A stretch of DNA of 32,595 bases from Paraglomus occultum (Eukaryota > Glomeromycota > Glomeromycetes > Paraglomerales > Paraglomeraceae), in assembly GCA_910592205.1 (NCBI GenBank), contig CAJVPJ010000237.1, forward strand, positions 1-32,595, in the 5' to 3' direction. Positions within the stretch are counted from its first letter, which is position 1; every line of letters starts with the position of its first letter. Under the pieces are notes generated by a model, which was not told where the DNA came from, ran no database searches, and was given only the letters and a program-made list of their open reading frames with translations. Below, one piece after another: positions 22,554-32,498 of this stretch. The position numbers and the translations under genes were made by a program.

Positions 22554-22692
22554 ATGTTCTAACCGAAATCGCAATCAGACCAGTTCGAAATAATCACGTT
22601 TTATTTCGTAAACAATGTGGGTTAGATTTCGCTTATTAGTGTGATACGGTATTTATTTCGGATTGGTCGGATTACGATTTGGGTTAGAACAT
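22554..22692. mobile_element. 139-bp inverted-repeat element (MITE-like)
   Basis: Arms 22554-22592 and 22654-22692 are 39-base inverted repeats with about seven mismatches, beginning ATGTTCTAACC. The 61-base centre is non-coding. Length, terminal inverted repeats and lack of coding fit a miniature inverted-repeat transposable element. No clear target duplication is visible, so the superfamily is open. Confidence 0.7.
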
Positions 22693-22813
22693 TTTAACAT
22701 CATATGGGGGGAATCCAACGTTGGATAAAGAAGGAAAATGTAAACCACTCGGATAAAGAAATAGATAATATTATTAATAACAGTAATAGTGTAAAAGATA
22801 ATGGAATTAAATT

Positions 22814-22888
22814 TGCACCAGAGTGACCAAAGAATAAGCCATACTCATCAATGGCTTTGGGTCCGACTATTCTAATCACTCTGGTGCA
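22814..22888. repeat. 75-nt nested hairpin
   Basis: Perfect 13-base arms TGCACCAGAGTGA (22814-22826) and TCACTCTGGTGCA (22876-22888). Inside, AAGCCAT (22836-22842) pairs with ATGGCTT (22851-22857), and an AGAAT-type/ATTCT-type pair adds a middle stem with a bulge. Transcribed, it would fold into a long imperfect hairpin resembling a small-RNA precursor; a tiny mobile element is the alternative. Confidence 0.5.
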
Positions 22889-23229
22889 TGTAGTATTATT
22901 TATATTTTCAAGAGCGCACATTCAACACTCGAATAATAAAATTCATGCTTACAAAAAACTGACATGTTTGACTCTTTGATTGCAATTTCAACGCGAGTCA
23001 AAACTTAATGAATGCATTCGAATTAATAAGAACAATCTTTCGTTGACAGGTCGCTTGATAAGTGGAGACCTTTGTGGAAAGCTTTTATGTCAAGCAATTT
23101 TTTCTTGATCTAGATATTCTTGAGAGTTTAGGTATTATTGATTCTAAAAACATAGGGAGCAATTTTTTGCTTGCTTTTTTTGGAATGCTTCTAATAGTGC
23201 TGTAAGTCTTGGTATTGGGTTCCATAGTG
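22889..23229. other. Intergenic, possible decayed reading frame
   Basis: Around 23100-23200 a short open stretch (LDLDILESLGIID) precedes repeat copy B. It stops early and is not recognised. Otherwise AT-rich with no supported gene. Confidence 0.25.
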
Positions 23230-23400
23230 GATTTAATTTATATATATATATTTTTCATATATAGAGATAATCTTATTATGGTTTATATTCATCGCATTCT
23301 GGTATAATAAAATAAACATTAGAATTAGCAAGTCCATAAGTTATGAGTGAGAACCATTATTACGTCATCAGTCACACTGGGCAGCCCCTCATTTATGCCA
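23230..23400 (+). repeat. Dispersed AT-rich repeat, copy B
   Basis: Starts with a (TA)n run near 23239-23250. Then 23268-23397 resembles 197-355 of copy A, with shared blocks TTATGGTTTATA, CATTCTGGTAT, CATAAGTTATGA and CAGCCC..CTCATTTAT. Divergence is considerable, so the copies are old. Confidence 0.6.
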
Positions 23401-23581
23401 CACAACAGAATCAGAGCTGCGCGTTATGAATCTTTGGCGACATAATCTTTCTGGTTGCCCACATTATATATTGTCCGAATGCTACAGGCCTTTGACGAAT
23501 GGCTTCTTCACGGTAAGCTATACAGGTAAACGTAACCACGTCGCGGTCTTTAAGACAGGCGACCACTGATTAATCTGTGTT

Positions 23582-23748
23582 AGAATTGTTGTATGTCAGA
23601 TCAGAATTTATGTCGCCTCCAAACTGACATACGACAATATATTATTCAATAAAACATTGTCATATTTATTGCTAATTTTCTATTTTCTCATCTGACACAT
23701 GTCAGTTTGGAAGCGACATAAAATTCTGATCTGACATACAACAATTCT
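23582..23748. mobile_element. 167-bp element with ~49-bp inverted repeats
   Basis: Left arm 23582-23630 and right arm 23699-23748 are reverse complements except for one inserted T and one substitution. Both arms start from the outside with AGAATTGTTGTATGTCAGAT. The 68-base centre is AT-rich and non-coding. Near-identity of the arms indicates recent origin or conversion. It sits between the two halves of the dispersed repeat (copy B and copy C), suggesting insertion into it. The full-length transcript would be an almost perfect stem. Confidence 0.78.
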
Positions 23749-24075
23749 CGAGAATAACAGGTAGCCTAGGTAAAGATTGTGTTGTGACTGGAAGCAGAAC
23801 TATAGCAGGCTTTACTAAATATGAATAAGCGTGATTATTGTCAATTTTTGAGACGCCTCGCATAGAATCGCGTTCTTTAAGAAACCGGATGGTTTATGAC
23901 AACATTAATATTTTCTCTTTGAATCAGCAGATCATGGAGTTGTCAAAGTCCAGCTGATTGGTAATGGTACTTATTATCATGCTGGATTTGACAAAAAATA
24001 TACTTGTCCAAGATCAATGAATAAAATATTTAGACCGAAATCTTCGTTATTTCAACTGTTAGTAATTTCCTTGCT

Positions 24076-24141
24076 GTCATCAGTCACGTTAGTCAATTTG
24101 CAGTTACCAAGGCGTTTTCACTGTCTGATTTTGTTGCAGTA
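24076..24141 (+). repeat. Dispersed repeat, second half (copy C)
   Basis: GTCATCAGTCACG...AGTCAATTTGCAG...TTTTCACTGTCTGATTTTGTTGCAG follows the same order as positions about 300-386 of copy A and ends in the same splice-acceptor-like motif. Confidence 0.5.
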
Positions 24142-24566
24142 TACCCTATTTTTTTAAAAAAAGAAAGGCTTGTTATCCTTCCACAGGGTAAAACGCAATA
24201 ATAGACCGATCAAGAGTATAAACCAAGCTCTGAAAAGTAAGAGACTGTTACGATGAGAATATTGATCGAATAAATTAGACGGGTTCATTTTTTTGACAAA
24301 GAGAATGCTTGTATAGAATAACGACAGTTGATGTTTTACGATAAGTTGACACGTATTAGTAGTAAGAGCTAATCGGATTTATAAAAAAATTAACTCGCGC
24401 AAAAAGGAAAAACCGAGATCTACATCTTAATATTAACAAAAAAATTTATAAACACGCGGGTCATGGCATGATTTGTCCCAAAAATCACTCACAAAAAACC
24501 GCTTTGTCTTAAACGTACAGTTACATTAGCTTTTTAACCCGTCTATTTTTATATTCTTCTTCTGAA
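24142..24566. promoter_or_regulatory. Upstream region of the CBS gene
   Basis: AT-rich. TAGACGGGTT at 24276-24285 and its exact reverse complement AACCCGTCTA at 24536-24545 bound a 270-base interval ending 21 bases before the start codon. This may be chance, a small element or a bipartite site. Confidence 0.35.
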
Positions 24567-25906
24567 ATGTCAGTCACGAAACCTCTCTCAAGCCTTACTC
24601 CCCTCGAACTCAAGGGCGGCAGAACGCCGCCGTCTTTGGTCGTCGCAAAACCGACTATAACAGTCCGCCAAGCCTTGAAGACAATGGCGACTCACAACAT
24701 AACCTCACTTCCGATACAGTCTCACGATTCTGACGCAATAGTGAATATCGTGAACCTGATTGACATTCTTTCTTATATCATCAAAGAGGCAGTGGCGGAC
24801 GAGAAACATCCAAGTAAATTGGATAGTGAACGAGTAAAGAGCTTGGATAATGTAGTTGAATCTGTAATGACGTTGGATACCGAGAAAGAGAGTTATAGGA
24901 TATTCAAAACGGATGCTAGAGACGTGCTGAGAGGAGTGAGTGTCTGAGACGAATATGTGAGGATGACAAATACATAGATTACTTGAAGCATATACAGGCA
25001 TCATCAAAAAGAAATACCTAGCTAGCTTCTGCGCTAAAATCCTCATATTGCTCTTTTCCTTCTTGATTTTGAATCTTTGCCCCACACTCTGTTCCTAACT
25101 TTTAGACCATAAAAGCCTTTACTCAAGGAATCCACCGTTCACTGGTAATCGATTACACGAACGAAATCCCACCATATATCTTAACCCAAACCGACGTCAT
25201 ACGTTACGTCTATGCACACCCAGAGTCTCTTCCTGGTATCGATCTTGATAAGACAGTCAGAGATTTCGGATTAGTCAGAGAGGGACGTGAAGTGGTTGTT
25301 GGAAAATCGGAAGAGACAGCTTTAAATGTTTACAGGCGAATGGAAGAAAAGGGATTGATGGGCATTGCAATCACTGATAGGTAATATGGAAAGTCTGGGG
25401 AATGGTGGGTGTTGAGAGGAGCACAAAAGGGGAGAATCAAACGAGAGTGTAGTCAAACATGAAAAATGAGCGTTGTCGGTACGGTCCTGAAACTGACGAT
25501 TTTTTCTTTGTTGATTGCTAGCAATGACAAGCTTATCGCAAATCTTTCGGCTGCTGACCTACATGGCTTAACGTATAGTTCAATAGACTGTCTTATTCTA
25601 CCAGTTTGTGAATTTCTTCAGGTAAATTCATCTCTCTCACTTTCGAATTGCTACAGATGCATGTCGAATTATTCTCTAACATATTGTCTTATTCAAACAA
25701 TCGAAATCTCCATGTAATGCGTGCAGACTTTGCCAAACCCGGGCAGTGCACTAACACCATTCACTGCTAGCCCCGATACCCCGCTCCGTAGCGTCCTCCA
25801 AACTATTGTTGAGCAGCATATTCATCGTGTGTGGATCGTTGAGAGTGAGAGAGTCATCGATGTCGTTACATTGTCGGATTTGATTAGAATATTTGTGGAC
25901 GTTTAA
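24567..25906 (+). CDS. Four-CBS-domain protein (Snf4/AMPK-gamma-like layout)
   Basis: CBS pairs bind adenine nucleotides and regulate partner enzymes. Exons 24567-24935, 25106-25380, 25522-25621 and 25727-25906 are joined at GT-AG sites with consistent phases, giving 307 residues. CBS repeats lie at about 20-73 (VRQALKTMATHNITSLPI), 98-165 (IHRSLVIDY..ILTQTDVIRYV), 175-232 (RMEEKGLMGIAI..LSAADL) and 258-307 (QHIHRVWIV..VVTLSDLIRIF). Each ends in the usual hydrophobic-(S/T)-x-x-D-(L/I) signature. Size and four repeats match the AMPK gamma subunit/Snf4 and related Sds23-type proteins, but I see nothing that separates these, so no symbol is given. No kinase-binding partner is encoded nearby. Confidence 0.9.
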
Positions 25907-26509
25907 GATTACGAAACAAAGTATGAGTAGTCGGTAACGTTGTGTATAAGGACGCTTATTTAAGCGATATATTATTTATTCTGAATTATTATATTATATT
26001 ATCCAAAACCAGAACAATACTTTTATCTCCTATCTCCTAGCAATATTGATTGTGGATATTGTCAATTATATCGTTCATTATCGATTTTTTAATGATCAAT
26101 AGCAGACTGTTGAAAAGCTGTTTCCGGTAAAAAGTTGTATATATTATATTATGTCGCCTTTGTTGGGTTATGTTATACTCAAATATCTATTTGGTCTGCA
26201 AAGAGTGAAAAAGTTGGTGATGAAAGTTATCGCGATTTTTCGCGCGTAAAGAGCCTGACCTACGCCTCATGAAAGTGAATATTAAAAAAAGACCGTTTAT
26301 CTGAGCGCGTTTAAACAACACGTTGATGCAAAGAGAAGATTGAGAGAGATCGAAGGGTACCAACAGAACCTCTACATTAGAGAACTTTAGAATGAATCCC
26401 AAGCATAGAAAAGACTATGGCGAAGGGGGATAACAGGGACCTCCCCTGGTGATATCTTATCATGTGATCGATTCATCCCATGCATAATAGTAGTTCTTCA
26501 ATACTGCAA
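25907..26509. other. Intergenic, 3' flank of the CBS gene
   Basis: AT-rich with a TATAT-rich run at about 25970-26000. No supported gene. It ends at the TA target site of the pogo-like element. Confidence 0.35.
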
Positions 26510-26511
26510 TA

Positions 26512-27382
26512 CAGTCAAACCTCTCTAAGTGCACGTCGTCGGGACCGACGATGCACTTGCATTTAGAGAGAGCGTGCATTTAGAGAACGTTAATCATTTG
26601 TTTCACGTGACATCTTCGCATATATTAACACTATGTCTGCAAACCATTAACGATTGTAGGTTTCAACTGCGTTTATTCAAATGTTTAATGAAAAAAAAAA
26701 CAACGTTCAATTATCTATCATTGTAGAAAGTTCCTAATACTTGTTTGCTTCCGAGAAGCGTCCCCAAGTCGTCTTACAATCTTAATCGTACTAATCCATA
26801 AAATATGTTTCTAAACAGTTAAGCGCCTCCTTGTGGGTAACCCTTTGTCTTTCTACACTATCATCCTCGTCTACATTTCCACTCCTACATCTTCCATGTC
26901 TTCAACTTCATGTGTGACAATTCTTTTGTTTCTAATTGAAAACTTTCTAAGGACTTCAATTCTTCCTGCAACTAAGTCTGTGATCTCCTGATCTGTAAGT
27001 ATCACTTCTGTAATACTTTCTTCCGGATAGTCGATGTAATGTTATGAAGTAACCACCCCCCTACCTCCATAACCCAGTTAAAATATAACCTTGTAATCCA
27101 AATGTGACAGTAATAATAATAATAGGTCATTCGACCCCTTAGTCTAATTATGTAACAATAGAAGACGTCATAAACGTTTATTACGTAATAATTTGCAGAC
27201 CAATAATCATATGAATTGCATTTAGAGAAACATTCATATAGAGATAGGGGCGGAAAGAAAGCTTGCAATTGCAGAACATAGAACGTGCACTTATCTCTTA
27301 AGTCCCATCATGGGACTGAGCAATTGCTGTGCATTTAGAGAAAAGTTGCATTAAGAGAGTTGCATTTAGAGAGGTCTGACTG
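26512..27382. mobile_element. 871-bp pogo/Tc1-like DNA transposon, deleted copy
   Basis: Outer ends CAGTCAAACCTCTCTAA (26512 on) and, reversed, CAGTCAGACCTCTCTAA (ending 27382) form inverted repeats of about 23 bases with three mismatches. They are flanked by TA on both sides (26510-26511 and 27383-27384), the target duplication of the Tc1/mariner-pogo superfamily. Subterminal TGCATTTAGAGA motifs recur several times near each end (about 26547-26586, 27217-27228, 27330-27373). The interior keeps only a C-terminal transposase fragment (see 26796-27045), so it is a non-autonomous or dead copy. Confidence 0.82.
26796..27045 (-). pseudogene. pogo/Tigger-type transposase, C-terminal remnant
   Basis: Read on the minus strand, a frame with YPEESITEVILTDQEITDLVA stops at TAG near 26870. 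An overlapping frame continues with DEDDSVERQRVTHKEALNCLETYF. The pattern (LTD-x-E-I, acidic spacer, ISHKEAL-like) is the tail of pogo/Tigger DDE transposases. The catalytic DDE core and the DNA-binding domains are absent, and one frameshift separates the two pieces. Confidence 0.6.
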
Positions 27383-27580
27383 TACATTGAATCTCTTGAA
27401 TATTTACCCAAAAATTTTTGAGTAAGTTAACACATTTACCTGTGAAATAAGTGAGACTGTGATGAAAACCATCTTTTATATTGGTCAGGTATTAAATTTG
27501 ATGACAAAATATGCTCTGATTCAGAGATTTTACTTATTTTGAAAATACTGGTTTTTTAATAAAATGCCAAGCTGAGTGTA

Positions 27581-27723
27581 CAGTCGCACTGCGATATGGT
27601 CACTTTTACATTTGCAATTAGTCACACGTTGCAATTTACAGGCCTATTGAGTGACTACTCGATATCCTCATACGTTGTTATAGCCACTCAATTTGACGCT
27701 GTAACTATGTCAAGGTGCGACTG
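27581..27723. mobile_element. 143-bp TA-flanked MITE, pogo-type ends
   Basis: Ends CAGTCGCAC (27581-27589) and GTGCGACTG (27715-27723) are exact inverted repeats, flanked by TA at 27579-27580 and 27724-27725. An inner pair ATTGAGTG/CACTCAAT adds a hairpin. Same CAGTC start and TA target as the 871-bp element 200 bp away, so they probably use related transposases. Confidence 0.72.
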
Positions 27724-27725
27724 TA

Positions 27726-28942
27726 TTGTTTCGATTGCTAAGTTTAATTGTTTTTCTCTCATTGAAGCTGAAGGGTCATTTTATATATCTGTTGGAATCG
27801 AATACGTCTGCAAAAGTCTCGTATCTTTAACTGAAAAAACGACAAGTATAGCGATGAATTTCCGTGGTTTGTGGGAGAGCGATAATATTTCGCGTACGCG
27901 TGTTTGCCGACAGGGGGATGTTCTAATTTAGCTTCAGTCATCGTTCTTGTCTCGGTGATTCATTATTTAATGTGCGCGCGCTTTTTTACGCCCTGTACGA
28001 TGTACCTCCCGTACTCGTATCCAAATAAGGGTACCCATGATATAATGATAACAACAATTATACCACAGAATCTAAGGAAAATTGACTATTGTTGTATAAA
28101 AGTTTTTATTTATACCAACAGCATTAAAGTAATTGTTTGGTATACATTAATAAATGTAACCATATCTCTTAATTATTACCATGCGACGCAAAAAAATTCA
28201 TGCCAAATATTCTAATACAGATTTAGTGGTGTCTAAACGCATTAAGCAGAAGAAAGAATTTAATTACAATTGTTAGACAACACTGACAAGGTCATAATGA
28301 CAAAATAGAAATAAATTTGTTACTCATGCGACAACTGCTGTATGATATAGAAAAACAAAGTAAATTAATTGCATCGCAGCAGTATCAAATTTAAACGAGT
28401 TATCGCAAACACTATAATTTTTTGTGTAATAATTCTGTACACAGGGGCTCTCTTTACAGTGAAGACACGAAACCCTAAGACTATAATGAGGTGCGAAATC
28501 TCGTGACATACATTATAACAAACTAACCAATCGATTAAAGATTTAAGTTTTTACGTTGAAAAAAAAGAAGAGTAAATGACCCAAGATTTACCAAAAGTAT
28601 TAAACAATGCTAGACTGACAATAAGCTTGGAAAAGTCGATTGTGTAATTACCACGTTTGCTAATTATCAGACGCTTTACATTATTCTCTGGCTCTTGAGC
28701 CATTTACCAACTTGACACTTTCCTCATTCGTCATTTGTTCCTCACTCACAACCTGATTTTCATATGGCCTTGTTTTTATCAATTAGATACTTTGCTCCAG
28801 TCAAGGCAACACGTTTTTTGGCCACTTCTATTTCTAGACTGAGAGATTTATATCGACTATAATATTTAATATTAATGGGTAATTTAATTGGCCGATATAC
28901 TCGATCTAAACAAAAACGAAATATTAAATAACTTCCGGATTA
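27726..28942. other. Intergenic, nothing supported
   Basis: AT-rich. Open frames overlap the MITE edge or lack motifs and codon bias. No RNA gene is seen. Confidence 0.3.
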
Positions 28943-29209
28943 ATGTCAAAATGCACTTTTAAAAATATTTACCATCCAGATTTTGCGGGACTGAATGACC
29001 ATTTTCGAGTAATGAATACAATTTTGGGATTTAACGTTAACATTAATTGGATGGAAACAAAACTTATTTTGGGTCAATCACGAAAAAGCTACCGGCAAGT
29101 TAGCTTTGCGCTTGTTAGCTTACAAGGAGCAAGTTGCAAACAATAATGTGAGAACTGAGGCAGCTTTCGCAAAGCCGCGGGAATGCGGACTCACAAGATA
29201 GAAACTATT
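28943..29209 (+). pseudogene. Possible decayed coding fragment, unknown
   Basis: An ATG frame (28943-29146) of 67 residues overlaps, near its end, a second open frame starting around 29094 (GKLALRLLAYKEQVANNN) that runs to TAG at about 29207. The second frame looks helical and protein-like, so the two may be one reading frame split by a shift. No family recognised. Confidence 0.2.
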
Positions 29210-30489
29210 TACAAGTTTCTCAAGACTGTAGGCAAAGGATAAAGTCGACAATTGTTGGTTCCGCTACAGTAACTATAAACAAATTGGTCTAATTCTGTAA
29301 AAGGGTATTATTATAACCCAATTGTGCTTATAGACTGGATGACTGTAAAGAATACGATTGTATTTTATACCATATGATTTGTGCATTCGATTTGTCAAAT
29401 GGAAAAACAATTCGATCTTGTAATGCGAGGAGTTGTAACTATCAGAATACGTTCCATTTAAGAAAGAGCTTTAATGTGTATTTAACAATCAAATAAAGTA
29501 AGCTGACAGCCTATGCATACGAGGACTAGTTTTACGTATGCCATTTCTTTCTCCGCGTCTATTATTTCTCGGGTATCTATAGATGGCTATCTGAATTAAC
29601 TTAATACATGACCTTTCGCTAACAGTAGTGGTTCCAACATATTACAAAAAATTTGTATATCTCAGTCAGTTGTGGTAATTACTGATTGTTTATAGCCTTA
29701 TAAGAATTTATACGAGAATTTGTGCCTAATTCCGACCATGTCAAACAGGTCAAGCCGTGAATTTTTTTCTGCAAATTAAACATGCAAGGAATGTCGATTT
29801 TAATGTTACCGCTTGCAGACCAGTTGTATTGTTTTATACAGCCGGTTTCTTACTTCTAAATTAGTTACATATTGGAGACGTTCTGGAAATGTTAAGAACG
29901 GCACGTGAAAAAAAGTAAATTTGATTAGTATGCAAACTTATCTTCAAAACGGTCCCCATCGAAATTGTAAAGTATAGGTATTTTGTGAATGCCTACATTC
30001 AGTTCTGTCAGCGTATTACCAACAAGATGTATGCAAATTTGTGAGTAATTGGCGAGTATGAAAGACTTCTGGGTCAAAGGTTGATTCGCGTAAAACGTAT
30101 CATTATACGAAAATCCTTACTATCACGCCATGTAGATCACAATGCCCATATTAAGTATCCGCAGATCGCATACAACTCATCCAAGACAAAAAAGCTGTCA
30201 TTATTAACAATCACGTATTCGCGGTTGACGTGATTTCTGATAACACATCTGGAACGTCACTTTGACTAAAACAATCAGGCGCCAACAATTATCTATGTCG
30301 CATAACATGTTTCGTAATTAATCAATGACTTTATTGCCCAAAATTTCACGTCGATCATTAACCGGTAATAATAAATTTTCTAAGCCACTACCAAAGCTTG
30401 GATTGAATCGAAAATCGTGTAATCACGAAAGATTGTAATAACGGCTCGGGAAACACACCTGTTTTTGTTAATAATAAATCAATATCAAA
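29210..30489. other. Intergenic, nothing supported
   Basis: AT-rich, with a small inverted pair around 29307-29323 (GGGT/ACCC). No gene or RNA is supported. Confidence 0.3.
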
Positions 30490-31064
30490 ATGCCACGACG
30501 CAGCAAAATGGCTAGACACTTGGACAGAATTCGCCCTCGAGGAAGAAAAATTCGTCCAGAAACTGAAACTTCCATCGATCCTAATATTGTTTCGGAAGAT
30601 GTCAGAGCACTTGGTCCGTCTGGCTTATCAGTAGATTCTACGATAACAACGGAAAGTGAGAATGTCCCTATTATAGCGGAAAGTGAATATACTGCGTTAC
30701 TATTGGATCGTCTATGAGCATCGGTGTTATCGCTAGTGTAGTTGATACATCCGAAATCGCGAGTAATATAGAAAAAAAAAAGAGCCCAATTAATTGATCG
30801 AATTAGAGCTTTGCCTACTGATGAAGTACATGCGGCTTGCTACCTTTTCGAAACAATGACATATACAGATGGAAAGCGAAAAGGAAAGATTCTTTCACCA
30901 TACTTATCAATAAGGCAAATGGTTTTCTTGTAGTAGGTCTATACAAAAGAGGCTCTTCCAGCCAAGCAATACAGAATAAGATAAAATCATTACAAAGGGA
31001 CTACAAAAAAAAGGTTTAAAATCTCGTGTAAAAGTGGTAAGGCGAGGAGATGACCCCTGATAAT
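30490..31064 (+). pseudogene. Broken reading frames of an unknown basic protein
   Basis: A 75-residue ATG frame (30490-30717) begins MPRRSKMARHLDRIRPRGRK, a strongly basic start, and ends LLLDRL before TGA. After an A10 run near 30771-30781, another frame opens with RAQLIDRIRALPTDEVHAACYLFETMTY and continues to TAG near 30930. A third frame (SSQAIQNKIKSLQRDYKKK) follows to about 31019, and a fourth short one reaches TGA near 31060. The succession of protein-like segments in shifted frames suggests one decayed gene of about 180 residues, perhaps of mobile or lineage-specific origin. Function unknown. Confidence 0.35.
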
Positions 31065-32032
31065 TCTTGCATATGTATATATCAGATCGAGTTTAGGAAC
31101 TAAGTTTTGGAATTAATTTGAATACAGACTCCCTCTCGGACGACCAAAGCAAAACACAACATCAGCGAAGGGCCAATTCAAGCAGACGGTCAACAGTTAT
31201 CGATGGTTTTGGGGGAAGAATAGGGACCCCAGAATCTTATCAGTACCAAATAGTTAGGTCGTACTTTTGAAATACTTGGGTGTATGTATGTACATGTAAC
31301 CCATATGTATTTCGTATTACTATACTGTATTCCGTTTGTGCACCTAAATCTGCATGGTGATGCAATTAACCCCCGTCATTATAATGTACTTTATATGGAA
31401 TGTCAGTAATTCTTAGTAAAAAGAATATTCTTTCATGTTGGACATTTATTCTTTGTCTAACTTTGAGCGTAAAATCCAATGAATGCATTTATTCTGCTGT
31501 AGCAAAGGAACAAAGGCGTCAACAATTTTGTTTGGCGTTTTAATGATTTTTCTCTTACTATCATGATAGGGGGATACCGATACTTTTAGGGTAGATTATG
31601 TGGCATCCCACACGAGACAATAAAGAAAAAGCGAAATTTAAAATGTTTGAACTGTGCAACACCGACAGCGTTAATTATTATATGTTAGTTCATCGTTTAA
31701 TATTCGACTCGGAGAGGTGAGGTCAATCGATCAATCACCAGAGAATGATCAATAAAAATTCAGTAAGAGCTAGTTTGTCTGGGGTCGGATGGATTAAACG
31801 CGCAAAGATGTTAATATTTGAACAATAAAAACCCCGAATAAATTATTAAATGAATTCCCATTTCCATCACTACTGTCAAGCTTCTTTGTTGAAGTTCGAA
31901 ATTATTTATTAATTTAATTTGTATTTACTGAATAAATTATTTCTAAATATTATATTCATACTTATTTACTTGGCGTGTTTTACGTGGGATTTTTAAATAG
32001 TCTGTCCAATGGCTCCATCGTCAGTAATTCAT
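31065..32032. other. Intergenic, nothing supported
   Basis: AT-rich sequence, partly the 3' flank of the minus-strand gene at the right edge. No gene, repeat or RNA is supported. Confidence 0.3.
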
Positions 32033-32498
32033 TCACTCTTCGCTAACAGGTGCAAGTGACTGTCTTGATCCCGTGGCGAGTTCATCTTTTTCAGCCGCAG
32101 TCAGAGCCTCATCTGTCTCTTCTGTCTCTTCCAATACATCTACTTCAACTACATAATCTTTAAGGAAATCCTCGAGATATGCTATTCGTTGTCTGACTTC
32201 TACGGTAGCGTCAACTGGGTCAATAAGCGGTATGTATTTTGGATATTTTTTTGCAAGACTGTCTTTGACTTGCTTGCGCAAACACCAGGACTGGCACATA
32301 CCCCATGGTAATATCGGGGAAGCACCTTTTTTTTTTTTTTTAGAGAACGAAAATAGGTATCCCGATCAATAATTAATTCGGCAAAAGCTGTATTTGTATT
32401 GATTTACACACACAAAAGATTTGCTTACCGAATAAACAAACGTATATTCCAAACACCAGAGCGTAGAATCCAGACATTAAACTAAGAGCATCGAGAAT
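32033..32498 (-). CDS. Membrane-protein gene, C-terminal part only
   Basis: Two minus-strand exons are visible. 32498-32429 encodes one hydrophobic helix (DALSLMSGFYALVFGIYVCLFG). 32325-32033 encodes ASPILPWGMCQSWCLR, then a soluble tail with KKYPKYIPLIDPVDATVEVRQRIAYLEDFLKDYVVEVDVL and an acidic end. GT-AG junctions and phase 1 agree between them. The order helix, short Pro/Trp turn, basic patch, coiled-coil-like tail suggests a cytoplasmic C-terminus of a membrane protein whose start lies beyond 32595. The next upstream exon is unclear: a GTAAGT lies at 32576, but the sequence before it does not keep the frame. The 3' splice site at 32327-32326 is preceded by a run of about 18 A on the coding strand instead of a pyrimidine tract. 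Family not identified. Confidence 0.6.

Noticed and set aside
24705-25085. 126-residue minus-strand ORF over the CBS gene
   Set aside because: Antisense of exon 1 and intron 1 of the four-CBS gene, whose phases and CBS motifs are consistent on the plus strand.
27596-27931. 111-residue ORF
   Set aside because: It begins inside the 143-bp MITE and runs past its TA-flanked right end, so the frame is a chance product of the insertion.
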